From: Planctomycetaceae bacterium UBA969
Lineage (GTDB): Bacteria; Planctomycetota; Planctomycetia; Gemmatales; Gemmataceae
DNA: 34,364 nt
Assembly (NCBI GenBank): GCA_002303765.1
Contig: DBCB01000286.1
Span: 10,032 to 44,395, forward strand
Direction of reading: 5' to 3'
Shown: positions 1-7,808 of the stretch, one piece after another
Layout: every line of letters begins with the position of its first letter
Numbering within the stretch: position 1 is the stretch's first letter
Position numbers and translations under genes: made by a program
Notes under the pieces: generated by a model
Seen by the model: only the letters and a program-made list of their open reading frames with translations
Database searches by the model: none
What the model was told of the DNA's origin: nothing

Positions 1-1014
1 CCCGATGGCAGCAAACGATTCCTCCAATGTATCGACTCCGAATCCGGAAAACTCCTTTGGAAAAAGTCCTTCAATGCCGGTGTCGCTAAAACACATATTA
101 AAAATTCTTTAGCTTCCTGCACCCCTGCAACCGATGGCGAAAGAGTTTACAACATCATCTGGGATGGTAAAAACATCGCGTTGTATGCGCATGATTTCAA
201 GGGGGAAGAAGTTTGGAAAAAAGATCTCGGTGCCTTCAATAGCCAACATGGCCCAGGACATAGCCCCATCGTTCAAGGCAACAAAGTGATTTTTAACAAC
301 GATCAAGATGGCACTGCTCAACTTCTTGCATTTGATTCCAAAACAGGAAAGACCCTTTGGGATATCCCCAGAAAAGCTTTCAGAGCTTGTTATTCTACCC
401 CGTTGTTCAATACTCTTGAAAACGGAAAATTGGAACTCCTCGTCGCTACCTCTGCGGGTATCACCAGCTATGATGCAGATAAAGGCCTCGAAAACTGGAA
501 CTACACCTGGAGCTTCTCAAAAATGCCACTGCGCACCGTTGCTTCACCCGTTGTTACCTCTGGCGTTGTTGTAGCGTGCAGTGGCGATGGAGCTGGCGAC
601 AGGCATCTTATCGCTGTCAAACTTGGTGGTACAGGTGATGTAACACCAACCAACCTTCTTTGGGAAAACCGCAAGTCGTTTCCTTATGTTCCTTGCATGA
701 TCTCCAAACAAGAATACATTTTTAGTGTTACAGACAAAGGAATGGCCATGTGCAACCTTGCTATCAGTGGCAAAGAATTATGGAGCGAAAGGCTGGACAG
801 TCCCGTTACGGCTTCTCCACTGATGATCGACAACAATATTTTTGCAATTGGCGAAAATGGAGATGTCTATATTTTTCAGGCTGAAGGTAGTTTTAAAATG
901 ATCAGTAAAAACTCTTTGGGAGAACCTGTTTTCTCGACCCCGGCTGTAGCTAATGACAAGCTTTACATTCGAGGCAAAGACCATCTTTTTTGTATTGGTA
1001 AACCCGTCAAGTAA
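1..1014 (+). CDS. PQQ-like beta-propeller repeat protein, 5' end outside the window
   Basis: The reading frame is open from the first base (codons in frame 1) to the TAA at 1012-1014, giving about 337 residues with no credible start inside, so the N-terminus lies upstream. The protein repeats short blade units of the type 'D-x-x-T/S-G-K-x-L-W' (for example SESGKLLW, SKTGKTLW, ISGKELW). These mark the PQQ-binding-like / BamB-like beta-propeller fold, common in secreted planctomycete proteins. No catalytic residues can be assigned, so it may be a true quinoprotein or only a structural propeller. The last blades look intact, ending FCIGKPVK. It is the first visible gene of a plus-strand run; the NIPSNAP gene follows after 22 bp. 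An internal ATG at 187 is not the start, because blade sequence continues upstream of it. Confidence 0.85.
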   Translation, partial: PDGSKRFLQCIDSESGKLLWKKSFNAGVAKTHIKNSLASCTPATDGERVYNIIWDGKNIALYAHDFKGEEVWKKDLGAFNSQHGPGHSPIVQGNKVIFNNDQDGTAQLLAFDSKTGKTLWDIPRKAFRACYSTPLFNTLENGKLELLVATSAGITSYDADKGLENWNYTWSFSKMPLRTVASPVVTSGVVVACSGDGAGDRHLIAVKLGGTGDVTPTNLLWENRKSFPYVPCMISKQEYIFSVTDKGMAMCNLAISGKELWSERLDSPVTASPLMIDNNIFAIGENGDVYIFQAEGSFKMISKNSLGEPVFSTPAVANDKLYIRGKDHLFCIGKPVK

Positions 1015-1036
1015 CTTTTTTAATAAGGATTCACAC

Positions 1037-1489
1037 ATGATCGCAAGCTTTATGAACCGAACAATTGTTTTTTTGGCAATCTTAACCACGCTTGCCTTTT
1101 CAAGCGTTTCTTCCATCAGTGCACAAGAGGCTAAAACTGTGAATGCATCCAAGACCGAGCGAATTTTCGAAATGCGAACCTACTATGCTGAACCAGGCAA
1201 AATGGACGCACTTCATGCTAGATTCCGTGATCACACATGCAAACTTTTTGATAAACATGGGATCACCATCATTGGCTTTTGGAAGCCTACCGACAAAACC
1301 AAAGCTGAAGACATGATGGTTTACATCCTTGCTTACCCAAGCAAAGAAGCTGCTGACGCCTCTTGGAAAGCCTTCCGAGCTGATCCTGTTTGGAATTCCG
1401 CAAGAGATGCTTCTGAAAAAAACGGGAAGCTTGTCAAAAAAGTTGAATCGGTTTTCTTAAACCCTACTGACTATTCTCCAATCAAGTAA
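1037..1489 (+). CDS. Secreted NIPSNAP-family protein
   Basis: A 150-residue protein. The frame is open further upstream, but ATG 1037 is chosen because AAGGA (1025-1029) sits 7 bases before it and a clean signal peptide follows (hydrophobic stretch about residues 8-25, cut near SISAQ). The mature part starts with the NIPSNAP signature 'ERIFEMRTYYAEPGKMDALHARF' region, then a 'GFWKP' strand, and ends with the usual pattern of Trp/Phe and 'VESVFLNPTDYSP'. NIPSNAP proteins are dimeric alpha-beta-barrel proteins. The biochemical role of the bacterial exported forms is unknown, and they are abundant in planctomycetes. It lies between the PQQ propeller and a retropepsin-like gene that begins 21 bp after its stop, which suggests an exported-protein operon. 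Family call strong, function unknown. Confidence 0.88.
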   Translation: MIASFMNRTIVFLAILTTLAFSSVSSISAQEAKTVNASKTERIFEMRTYYAEPGKMDALHARFRDHTCKLFDKHGITIIGFWKPTDKTKAEDMMVYILAYPSKEAADASWKAFRADPVWNSARDASEKNGKLVKKVESVFLNPTDYSPIK

Positions 1490-1510
1490 TTGGAAGAAAG
1501 TAATTCTCTG

Positions 1511-2353
1511 ATGCTCTTCATTCGCAAGGCTTGGATCGCTTTTTTTATTGCTCTTTTACCTATCTTGAGCATGGAAGCAGCGGACCAAGCATTGCCTATT
1601 CATATCCCTTTCCGCGTCAATAAATCCAGCCATTTAATTGTCAGAGCCAAAATCAACAACAAAGGCCCTTTCAACTTCATCCTTGATACGGGTGCACCTG
1701 TCACTTTTTTTGCTGCTGAACCAGGCAAATCACTCGGACTAAAATCTGATGAAAACGGCTGGTGCGTTCTCGATAAATTCCTTCTTGAAGGCGGACTCCT
1801 CTCTGAAAACCTGCGGGTCAAGCTCGAAACCCCATTCCAACTTGTTGGCATGAATGGCATGGCTCTTGGCGGGTTAGAAATTCATGGCCTAATTGGCTAC
1901 GATTTACTCGCAAAACACAAAATAGAAATTGATGTCGCCAAAGATACCATGACTTGGACACCCCTAGATTTCAAACCTAGGTTTCCCCTTGGAGTTTCAG
2001 GCAAAAACTCCGGATCAAGCCTTGATGCTCTGGGATCTTTCATGAAAACCGTTGGTGCTTTAACAGGAAAAAAGCAAGATTCCGCCCCCGTCCTTCGTGG
2101 ATCATTAGGCATTATTATTGATCCAGATTCAAAACCCTTGATGGTTGTCGATGTGCTAAAAGATAGCCCTGCGTACAAAGTTAATATCCAAAAGGGCGAC
2201 TTAATCCTTAAATATAATGGTGCTGAAATAACTTCCTTGGATGATCTTTCAAAAATGTATCGATCAACTCCAGAAGAAAAAAAAATACAAATCGAGATCA
2301 TGCGAAAAAGACAAATCCTCACATTGGAACTTACACCTGGGAAAGGGTTGTAA
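1511..2353 (+). CDS. Secreted retropepsin-like aspartic protease with C-terminal PDZ domain (first of two)
   Basis: A 280-residue protein. A TTG at 1490 directly abuts the previous stop, but ATG 1511 gives a proper signal peptide (RK near the start, hydrophobic residues 8-20, cut around MEAADQ), so I use it; GGAAG lies about 14 bases upstream, which is rather far. Residues 30-160 form a retropepsin-like domain with one catalytic motif, LDTGAP (Asp59-Thr60-Gly61), and the later 'GLIGYDLLAKHKIEIDV' strand typical of gag-polyprotein-like (clan AA) proteases. A single DTG means it must dimerise to form an active site. Residues about 195-275 form a PDZ domain ('SPAYKVNIQKGDLILKYNG'). The next gene, starting 2 bp after the stop, is a diverged paralogue. 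Predicted role: periplasmic proteolysis or quality control; the substrate is unknown. Confidence 0.85.
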   Translation: MLFIRKAWIAFFIALLPILSMEAADQALPIHIPFRVNKSSHLIVRAKINNKGPFNFILDTGAPVTFFAAEPGKSLGLKSDENGWCVLDKFLLEGGLLSENLRVKLETPFQLVGMNGMALGGLEIHGLIGYDLLAKHKIEIDVAKDTMTWTPLDFKPRFPLGVSGKNSGSSLDALGSFMKTVGALTGKKQDSAPVLRGSLGIIIDPDSKPLMVVDVLKDSPAYKVNIQKGDLILKYNGAEITSLDDLSKMYRSTPEEKKIQIEIMRKRQILTLELTPGKGL

Positions 2354-2355
2354 CC

Positions 2356-3168
2356 ATGCCTTTCATAAATCGCTTGGGTTTACAATCAAGTATTTTCTTT
2401 TTACTTCTCTGCTCAACAGTAAGCGCTCAAAAACCTGTCAATGTTCCTTTGGAAATCTTGAAAACAGGGCATATAGTTGTTTCCGTTAAGGTTAACGACA
2501 AAGGCCCTTATCGGCTGTTATTTGATACTGGCGCCCCTGTCACCCTTATCAGCAGCAAGATTGCCACCGAAGCCAAGGTGATCAAACCTTCGTTGGGCTT
2601 TGCCCTGTTTGGCGCAGGCGGACAAGCGAACATTGAATCACTTGAACTCGGCAATCTAAAAACTCAAAACAATTCCGTAATCGTCATGGATCATCCAACA
2701 ATCAAAGTCATGTCTAAATTTTTTGGGCCCATCGAAGGCATCATTGGATTCTCAACCTACTCACGATACAAATTAACCATTGACTACAAAAATTCGTCCA
2801 TCGCTTTTGCACCAAACGGATACATCCCTCAAGATACTGTCAAAGCCATGATGGATCGCCTTATGGCTAACAATAAAACCCGCGAAACTTTATGTTCCAA
2901 AGGTGTTTGGGGGTTCGAAGTTCAAAAGCTTGAAACTGATACTGCGGAAGGTTTGGATATTATTTCCGTAGTGCCTAACAGCGTGATGGCAAAAGCAGGA
3001 CTTAAAAAAGGCGACCGAATTCTTTCATTCAACAACATTTGGACCGACTCACTTGAAGATCTTTTTTACGCTACCAGCAAATCCAACACAAACGAACAAT
3101 CGAAGCTTCGAATTCTTAGCAATAACGAAATAAAAACAGTTCTCATAATTCCAGCTAATGGCATTTAA
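2356..3168 (+). CDS. Secreted retropepsin-like aspartic protease with C-terminal PDZ domain (second of two)
   Basis: A 270-residue paralogue of the preceding gene with the same architecture. It has a signal peptide (residues 1-24, cut near TVSAQ), a retropepsin-like domain with FDTGAP (Asp57-Thr58-Gly59) and the 'GIIGFSTYSRYKLTIDY' strand, and a PDZ domain at about 185-262 ('PNSVMAKAGLKKGDRILSFN'). ATG 2356 is 2 bp after the upstream stop, and a purine-rich GGGAAAGGG within the end of the previous gene can act as ribosome binding site, so the two are probably translationally coupled. The sequences differ across most positions outside the motifs, so this is an old duplication. The large PVC-type cytochrome gene starts 21 bp later. 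Because each copy carries one catalytic Asp, the two could pair as a heterodimer or form separate homodimers; the sequence does not decide. Confidence 0.85.
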   Translation: MPFINRLGLQSSIFFLLLCSTVSAQKPVNVPLEILKTGHIVVSVKVNDKGPYRLLFDTGAPVTLISSKIATEAKVIKPSLGFALFGAGGQANIESLELGNLKTQNNSVIVMDHPTIKVMSKFFGPIEGIIGFSTYSRYKLTIDYKNSSIAFAPNGYIPQDTVKAMMDRLMANNKTRETLCSKGVWGFEVQKLETDTAEGLDIISVVPNSVMAKAGLKKGDRILSFNNIWTDSLEDLFYATSKSNTNEQSKLRILSNNEIKTVLIIPANGI

Positions 3169-3189
3169 CACTACTCCGGGTGCCTATCT

Positions 3190-6100
3190 ATGTACAAACT
3201 CATTCATGTTTCACTTATTTTGCTTTTCATAGGGTTTAACCCCTGCGAATCAATTGTTTTTGCACAAGCCAGCAAAAAATTAAAATCAAACATGATCGAT
3301 CAAGGTGAATTTAATCCGGCACTTAAAGGCATCTCAGTTCTTGAAGGATTTAAAGTCGAAGTCGTTGCGCAAAACCCAAACATCGTTAACCCATCATCAA
3401 TTTCTTTTTCAGACGATGGCAAAGTATTTGTCTTAGAGCGAAGCCCAAATTTTACCAAGAAACTGAAAGCCTCCTCTTGGGCCATAGGGAACTTAAAAGA
3501 AGGGACTGTTTTAAAAAAAAACATACCCGACAAAATTAAAACCCTCTCTATAAACAAAACTACTGGGCTATGGGAATCCCCTATCACTCTACTGGAACCC
3601 TTTTCCCCTTCTGCTTTTGTCTCCAACGATTCTTTTATTTACCTTGCAGATTCGGGATCCATTCTTCGCTATAAAATCAAGCCTGATGGTGGACTTGAAT
3701 TGAAATATGAAATCATCATTAAAGGCATCGCAGGTTTTAATGAATATCAAGTTAATGCGCTTACCTTTGGTCCAGATGGCTGGCTTTATTTTCATTTCCC
3801 TCCCGGGGATTCCATCCTTGAAGGCACCGATGGTAAAAAAATAACCGTCCTTCGAACCGGTGGCATCGCCCGTTGCAAACCAGATGGTAAAAACCTTGAG
3901 CTCTATTCGACCGGCATTCGCCAAGCTCACGGGAATCTTTCCTTCGATTTACAAGGCAACTTGTTTTCAGTCGATGATCAAATTTCCTCAGGTGCAAAAC
4001 CTGCAGGCGCTCGACTTCTGCACCTAACGGAAGGATTCGATTTCGGCTGGCATATTGCACACCACTCCAATTGTTGCGATCCAGACCTTTTCAGGATTTT
4101 AATGGAGGGGGATGATGCTCCTTACTCTGCCATCAATTTGCCAAAAGTTCATGCAACTTCATCTCATGCTTATACAGATAACAAGTTACCTCAAAAATTT
4201 AAAAACCTATTTCTTGTTACAGATGATTTCTCCCATGAAATTCTTGGTATCTTTCCTGCCAAAGACAAAAGCACCTTCCTTTCCAGCGAATATTTTACTT
4301 TCCTAAGTTCTACCGACCCCATGTTTTTCCCTTCCCAGATTACTCAAGGCCCTGATGGCGCAATCTATATTGTGGATCAAGGGTGCTCCAACGAAACTGA
4401 AGGATTAGGAGTAGGTGGGAGAATTTTAAGAATCCGCTGGCAAGGAACTGCCACGGATCCTGAAATCCCTCTCCGAAGCTCAGATTCTTTTTCTTCGTTT
4501 GATCAAAAACCAGTTGGAGATTTAGTCACTCTTCTAGATTCAGAAGAAAACTTCATAAAAATCGCAGCTAGAAATGCTTTAATTCGCAAAGGCAAAGATG
4601 CGTTTGATTCGTTAGTAAAACTCCTTAAAGATGAGGATAAAGCTTCGGAGACAAAACTGCGCGCACTAGAAACTCTTGCCCATTTCTGGAATAAAGAAGT
4701 GCAATTAATATGCGAAAACATACTTGCAGACGGAGACCCAAACCTTCAACTTCTGGCAGCACAATATTTATGCCGGTTTGCCTCTCTTGGTAGCGATTCA
4801 ATTTTCAATGTTCTTCTTAAACATCTGGGATCTGATACCCCCGAACTCAGAAATGCAATCACACTTGCTATGGGAAAAAACAACGCCCCCGGATCCGCAG
4901 AAAGCCTAGTGAACTCGGTCTTATTTTATGAGGGATCAGACATTAGAATGCTCGAGGTTTTTGCTCGTGCCTTGGAATTAACAGGCAAAAATGGCATGGA
5001 TCGCATACTTGCGGTTGGTGATACAGGCGTAAAAAAAGATATCAGAAAAATTCTAGAAGTTCAAACTATAATGCGCACTACCCCCGCTTTAGAAGGAACC
5101 CTTGCATGGCTTGAAAATCAAAACATAAGTGGTTCTGAGATAGTCGATTTACTAAAAAGTCTTAAAAACCATAAACAAATTCCTGATGCCATTCTTTCTC
5201 AACTCGCTCTTTATTGTTTTAAGCAACCCACCATGGAAGCGCCCATCAAAATTGCTTTACTAGAATCTTTAAGCTGTTTCCCTAATGCATCATTTAAAGT
5301 GTGGGAAAAATTTTTGGATGCCTGCCTTGAAGATTCAGACATCAAAACCAAAATAGCCTGCATTGGTATGATTAAAAACGCCAACATTAGTTCGTATTCA
5401 AAAAAACTTAATTCAAGGATAAGTAGTCAAGAAATTCAAGACGAAGAGAAGATCCCGCTTTTAGAAACCCTTGCAGTTCTAAAAACCAAGGAATCTATTC
5501 CTATTATCATCAACATTTTAAGCGGCACTAGGTCGCAAAGAGAAAGCTTGAAAGTAAGACAAGTTGCATTACAGGCTTTATTTGCAATTGACCCTGATAA
5601 AGCATCTGAAAGTATTCAAGGTTTACTTGGTTCGGTTTTATTCCCTGATACTTTAAAAAGTGAGGCTTTGCAATTATTAGAAAAAACCCCATCAGGTGCC
5701 AAAGTCCTATTTGCATACTTCGATTCTGGAAAATGCGACCCTAATTTATTGCCAGCTATATCCGAATGCCTAAAAAAGTTTGGCCTAAAATCGTCTGAAG
5801 GCAAAGGTTTAAACAGCTTGCTACTTAAAAAAGCTCTCTTAGGAGACAATAACCTTTCACAGCTACAGCTTTTTGAAGCATCTATGAAATCTTCCGCAAG
5901 CATCAAAAGAGGAAAAGAAACTTTTCTAAATGCCAACAATCATTCTTGCATCAGTTGCCATGCAATAAACAAAAACGATACCACAATAGGTCCGGATTTA
6001 GCCTTTATTCAAAAAATGGAAACAGCAAAAATAATCCGTTCGTTGCTAGATCCTGCGCATGAAATAAACCCAGCTCATAGCACTTTCGAACTAAAAACCA

Positions 6101-6738
6101 AAACAGGCAAAACTGCCATCGGGGTAAAAATCCGATCTGCACAAAATCAGATCATGTTGGCAGACGCAACCGGAACTGTATCAACTTTCAGTAAAAATGA
6201 AATTGCTTCTTTAATCCCCCTCAAAAATTCCATCATGCCTGATAGCGTTTCCAGCGAACTAAGTTATAGAGAGTTGTTGGATTTGGTTTCTTTCCTGAAA
6301 GACCCCACAAATAGCAAAGCCTTTTCGGGTGCATCTTATGCTGGCCAAATAAAGGTAAATAAAGGTTTGGATGATTCCAAAAGTGTTTTGATCTCTGCAA
6401 GAAATGATGGTTTTTTCGATTTACAGAAGTACAGCCAAGGTACATCTGAACAACTTTCCTTTCACTTCTATTTAAACTCGAATAACCAATCTAAATCCTT
6501 AGTATCCGTTACCTCTCGTGATTCCTTGGAATTAAGAATCAACAGTGTCCTAAAAACGGAGCAACAAATTAAAAAATCAGCTACTACTTGCACTTTTGAT
6601 TTAGATCTTAATCCCGGGTCGAATCTTATCGAAATTGATTTTTCAAAGGGTAAAAAGCTGGAGGGGTTTTATTTGCATTTCACAGGTGATGGGATAAATG
6701 GTTCAAGTATAAACAATAACCCGGCTCCTAAAGATTAA
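3190..6738 (+). CDS. PVC-type membrane-bound dehydrogenase/HEAT-repeat/CxxCH cytochrome protein
   Basis: A 1182-residue exported protein with a signal peptide at residues about 1-25. Residues about 40-420 form a sugar-dehydrogenase-like beta-propeller ('FGPDGWLYF', 'QGPDGAIYIVDQG'), known as the PVC-type 'putative membrane-bound dehydrogenase' domain. Residues about 430-890 form an alpha-helical HEAT-like solenoid. A C-terminal c-type cytochrome follows with one haem site, Cys920-Ile-Ser-Cys923-His924, and 'TIGPDL' after it. The last ~150 residues are a further beta-rich region. This arrangement is characteristic of planctomycetes and verrucomicrobia, where it is linked to oxidation of sugars or other carbon compounds; the substrate here cannot be read from sequence. 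It is the last gene of the exported operon, and its stop codon lies inside the terminator hairpin. Confidence 0.92.
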   Translation: MYKLIHVSLILLFIGFNPCESIVFAQASKKLKSNMIDQGEFNPALKGISVLEGFKVEVVAQNPNIVNPSSISFSDDGKVFVLERSPNFTKKLKASSWAIGNLKEGTVLKKNIPDKIKTLSINKTTGLWESPITLLEPFSPSAFVSNDSFIYLADSGSILRYKIKPDGGLELKYEIIIKGIAGFNEYQVNALTFGPDGWLYFHFPPGDSILEGTDGKKITVLRTGGIARCKPDGKNLELYSTGIRQAHGNLSFDLQGNLFSVDDQISSGAKPAGARLLHLTEGFDFGWHIAHHSNCCDPDLFRILMEGDDAPYSAINLPKVHATSSHAYTDNKLPQKFKNLFLVTDDFSHEILGIFPAKDKSTFLSSEYFTFLSSTDPMFFPSQITQGPDGAIYIVDQGCSNETEGLGVGGRILRIRWQGTATDPEIPLRSSDSFSSFDQKPVGDLVTLLDSEENFIKIAARNALIRKGKDAFDSLVKLLKDEDKASETKLRALETLAHFWNKEVQLICENILADGDPNLQLLAAQYLCRFASLGSDSIFNVLLKHLGSDTPELRNAITLAMGKNNAPGSAESLVNSVLFYEGSDIRMLEVFARALELTGKNGMDRILAVGDTGVKKDIRKILEVQTIMRTTPALEGTLAWLENQNISGSEIVDLLKSLKNHKQIPDAILSQLALYCFKQPTMEAPIKIALLESLSCFPNASFKVWEKFLDACLEDSDIKTKIACIGMIKNANISSYSKKLNSRISSQEIQDEEKIPLLETLAVLKTKESIPIIINILSGTRSQRESLKVRQVALQALFAIDPDKASESIQGLLGSVLFPDTLKSEALQLLEKTPSGAKVLFAYFDSGKCDPNLLPAISECLKKFGLKSSEGKGLNSLLLKKALLGDNNLSQLQLFEASMKSSASIKRGKETFLNANNHSCISCHAINKNDTTIGPDLAFIQKMETAKIIRSLLDPAHEINPAHSTFELKTKTGKTAIGVKIRSAQNQIMLADATGTVSTFSKNEIASLIPLKNSIMPDSVSSELSYRELLDLVSFLKDPTNSKAFSGASYAGQIKVNKGLDDSKSVLISARNDGFFDLQKYSQGTSEQLSFHFYLNSNNQSKSLVSVTSRDSLELRINSVLKTEQQIKKSATTCTFDLDLNPGSNLIEIDFSKGKKLEGFYLHFTGDGINGSSINNNPAPKD

Positions 6739-6748
6739 GAGTCGGGTT
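6718..6748. terminator. Bidirectional hairpin terminator after the PVC cytochrome gene
   Basis: AACCCGGCTC (6718-6727) pairs with GAGTCGGGTT (6739-6748) with one mismatch around an 11-base loop. The stop codon of the cytochrome gene is in the loop. CAATCTTTT follows on the plus side, and the opposite strand carries a short T-rich stretch as well. It separates the plus-strand operon from the convergent small lipoprotein gene. Confidence 0.7.
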
Positions 6749-6773
6749 CAATCTTTTAAAATTAAAACTCGGT

Positions 6774-6992
6774 TTACTGCAAACCGCCATCCACTCGTTC
6801 GTTTGTAAGGTGGGAAGGATGATCCGTGAACCAAATCCTAGACCATTCCTGCTCGATCTGCCTAAGATCTTCAGACTGATTAACCAAAGCCTTTATACGC
6901 ATGCTAGGATCAGAAGAATAAGCATTAATCAGGCAACCAGTGTTGCATAGGATAGCCAAGCCAACTGCGGAGAACAAAAAAATACGGCTCAT
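6774..6992 (-). CDS. Short conserved planctomycete lipoprotein
   Basis: A 72-residue protein read from ATG 6992, with GAAGGG just upstream as ribosome binding site. The N-terminus is a lipoprotein signal (hydrophobic residues 4-15, then CNTGC with the acylated Cys at residue 20). The rest has the pattern 'SEDLRQIEQEWSRIW' and 'DHPSHLT..RV.GG'. I recall very similar short proteins in many planctomycete genomes, but I cannot search here. No enzymatic motif is visible; the Trp-rich amphipathic segment may bind a partner at the membrane. Its gene lies downstream of the HU gene on the same strand, 238 bp away, and is probably transcribed separately. Real gene: likely. Function: unknown. Confidence 0.75.
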   Translation of the reverse strand: MSRIFLFSAVGLAILCNTGCLINAYSSDPSMRIKALVNQSEDLRQIEQEWSRIWFTDHPSHLTNERVDGGLQ

Positions 6993-7230
6993 GATTAAAT
7001 CCCTTCAAGCATTCAAGATCTATCAAAAAGATCTAAAGGTTTGTTGCCCTAGCAGGAAAATAACTGGGAACTCAACTAAACCTGAATGATATATCGGATG
7101 TAATGATTTTAAGCTTGAGAGGAAAATAAGGAATGATAATGGATTTAACGAAAAGGCAAGATGGCAACTTTAGGAAACTTGGGACAACAGATTTTCGGTT
7201 GGATTTAGAATTAAAATATTAGGATGGGTA

Positions 7231-7590
7231 TTATAAAGATGGCCCGGGCTTAGAAACTTCGTCGGTATCGCCCAAGATGAGCCCTTCGCCATCAAGATTA
7301 ACTGGTAAACTGGTAAGTTTTTTGACTCTTTCTTCCATCTCTTTACCGGGTTTAAAAGTTACAACATATTTAGGAGGCACATCAACGCGTTCGCCGGTCC
7401 TTGGGTTCCTTGCTTTTCTAGCCTTCCGCTGTTTAACTTCAAAAACCCCAAAATTTCTTAATTCAATACGCCCCATCTCTAAAAGAGCATCCACAATCGC
7501 ATCAAAAGTTTGCTGTACGATGTCTTTTGTCTTAAGCTGTGTCAAACCGATTTTGTCAGAAATCTGCTTTACGATTTCTTTTTTAGTCAC
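7231..7590 (-). CDS. HU/IHF-family nucleoid DNA-binding protein
   Basis: A 119-residue protein. The frame also offers GTG codons at 7599 and 7596, but the AGGAG at about 7601-7605 is only 1-4 bases from those and an ideal 8 bases from GTG 7590. That start yields MTKKEIVKQI, the normal HU N-terminus. The HU fold is complete: helix pair 'GLTQLKTKDIVQQTFDAIVDAL', then 'GRIELRNFGVFEVKQRKARKARNPRTGE', the DNA-bending arm 'RNPRTG', and 'VTFKPGKEMEERV'. The last ~27 residues (LTSLPVNLDGEGLILGDTDE...) form an acidic, probably disordered tail that is not part of the usual ~90-residue HU. It is expected to bend and compact DNA as a dimer. It is divergent from rmlB. Confidence 0.93.
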   Translation of the reverse strand: MTKKEIVKQISDKIGLTQLKTKDIVQQTFDAIVDALLEMGRIELRNFGVFEVKQRKARKARNPRTGERVDVPPKYVVTFKPGKEMEERVKKLTSLPVNLDGEGLILGDTDEVSKPGPSL

Positions 7591-7690
7591 GGTCACCACT
7601 CCTGAAGTTGTACGGTAAGGAACAAACTTATTTCCACCGCCAAGTGACTTAAAGTTAAATCCAGTTAAGGATTATGTCAAGTCTAAAGAG

Positions 7691-7733
7691 AATATTCCTT
7701 AATATTCATCGATTCTTTTTAAAAGAGAATCGA
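7691..7733. repeat. Two AT-rich inverted repeats between the HU gene and rmlB
   Basis: AATATT-CCTT-AATATT (7691-7706) is immediately followed by TCGATTCT (7709-7716) paired with AGAATCGA (7726-7733) around an AT-rich loop. They lie in the divergent intergenic region about 75-115 bases upstream of the chosen rmlB start. They could be an operator, part of the rmlB leader, or a chance AT-rich palindrome. No T-tract follows, so they do not look like a terminator. Confidence 0.35.
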
Positions 7734-7808
7734 AAAATGATCTTCCCAAACACCATCGAAAAAAGTTACTTCATACCTATTACCTTTGGCATACATAAAG
7801 GATTGTTC

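Noticed and set aside
7674..7808. An N-terminal extension of RmlB from ATG 7674
   Set aside because: The NAD-binding strand begins at ATG 7809, which has its own ribosome binding site; the extension has no homology-like pattern and covers two palindromes.
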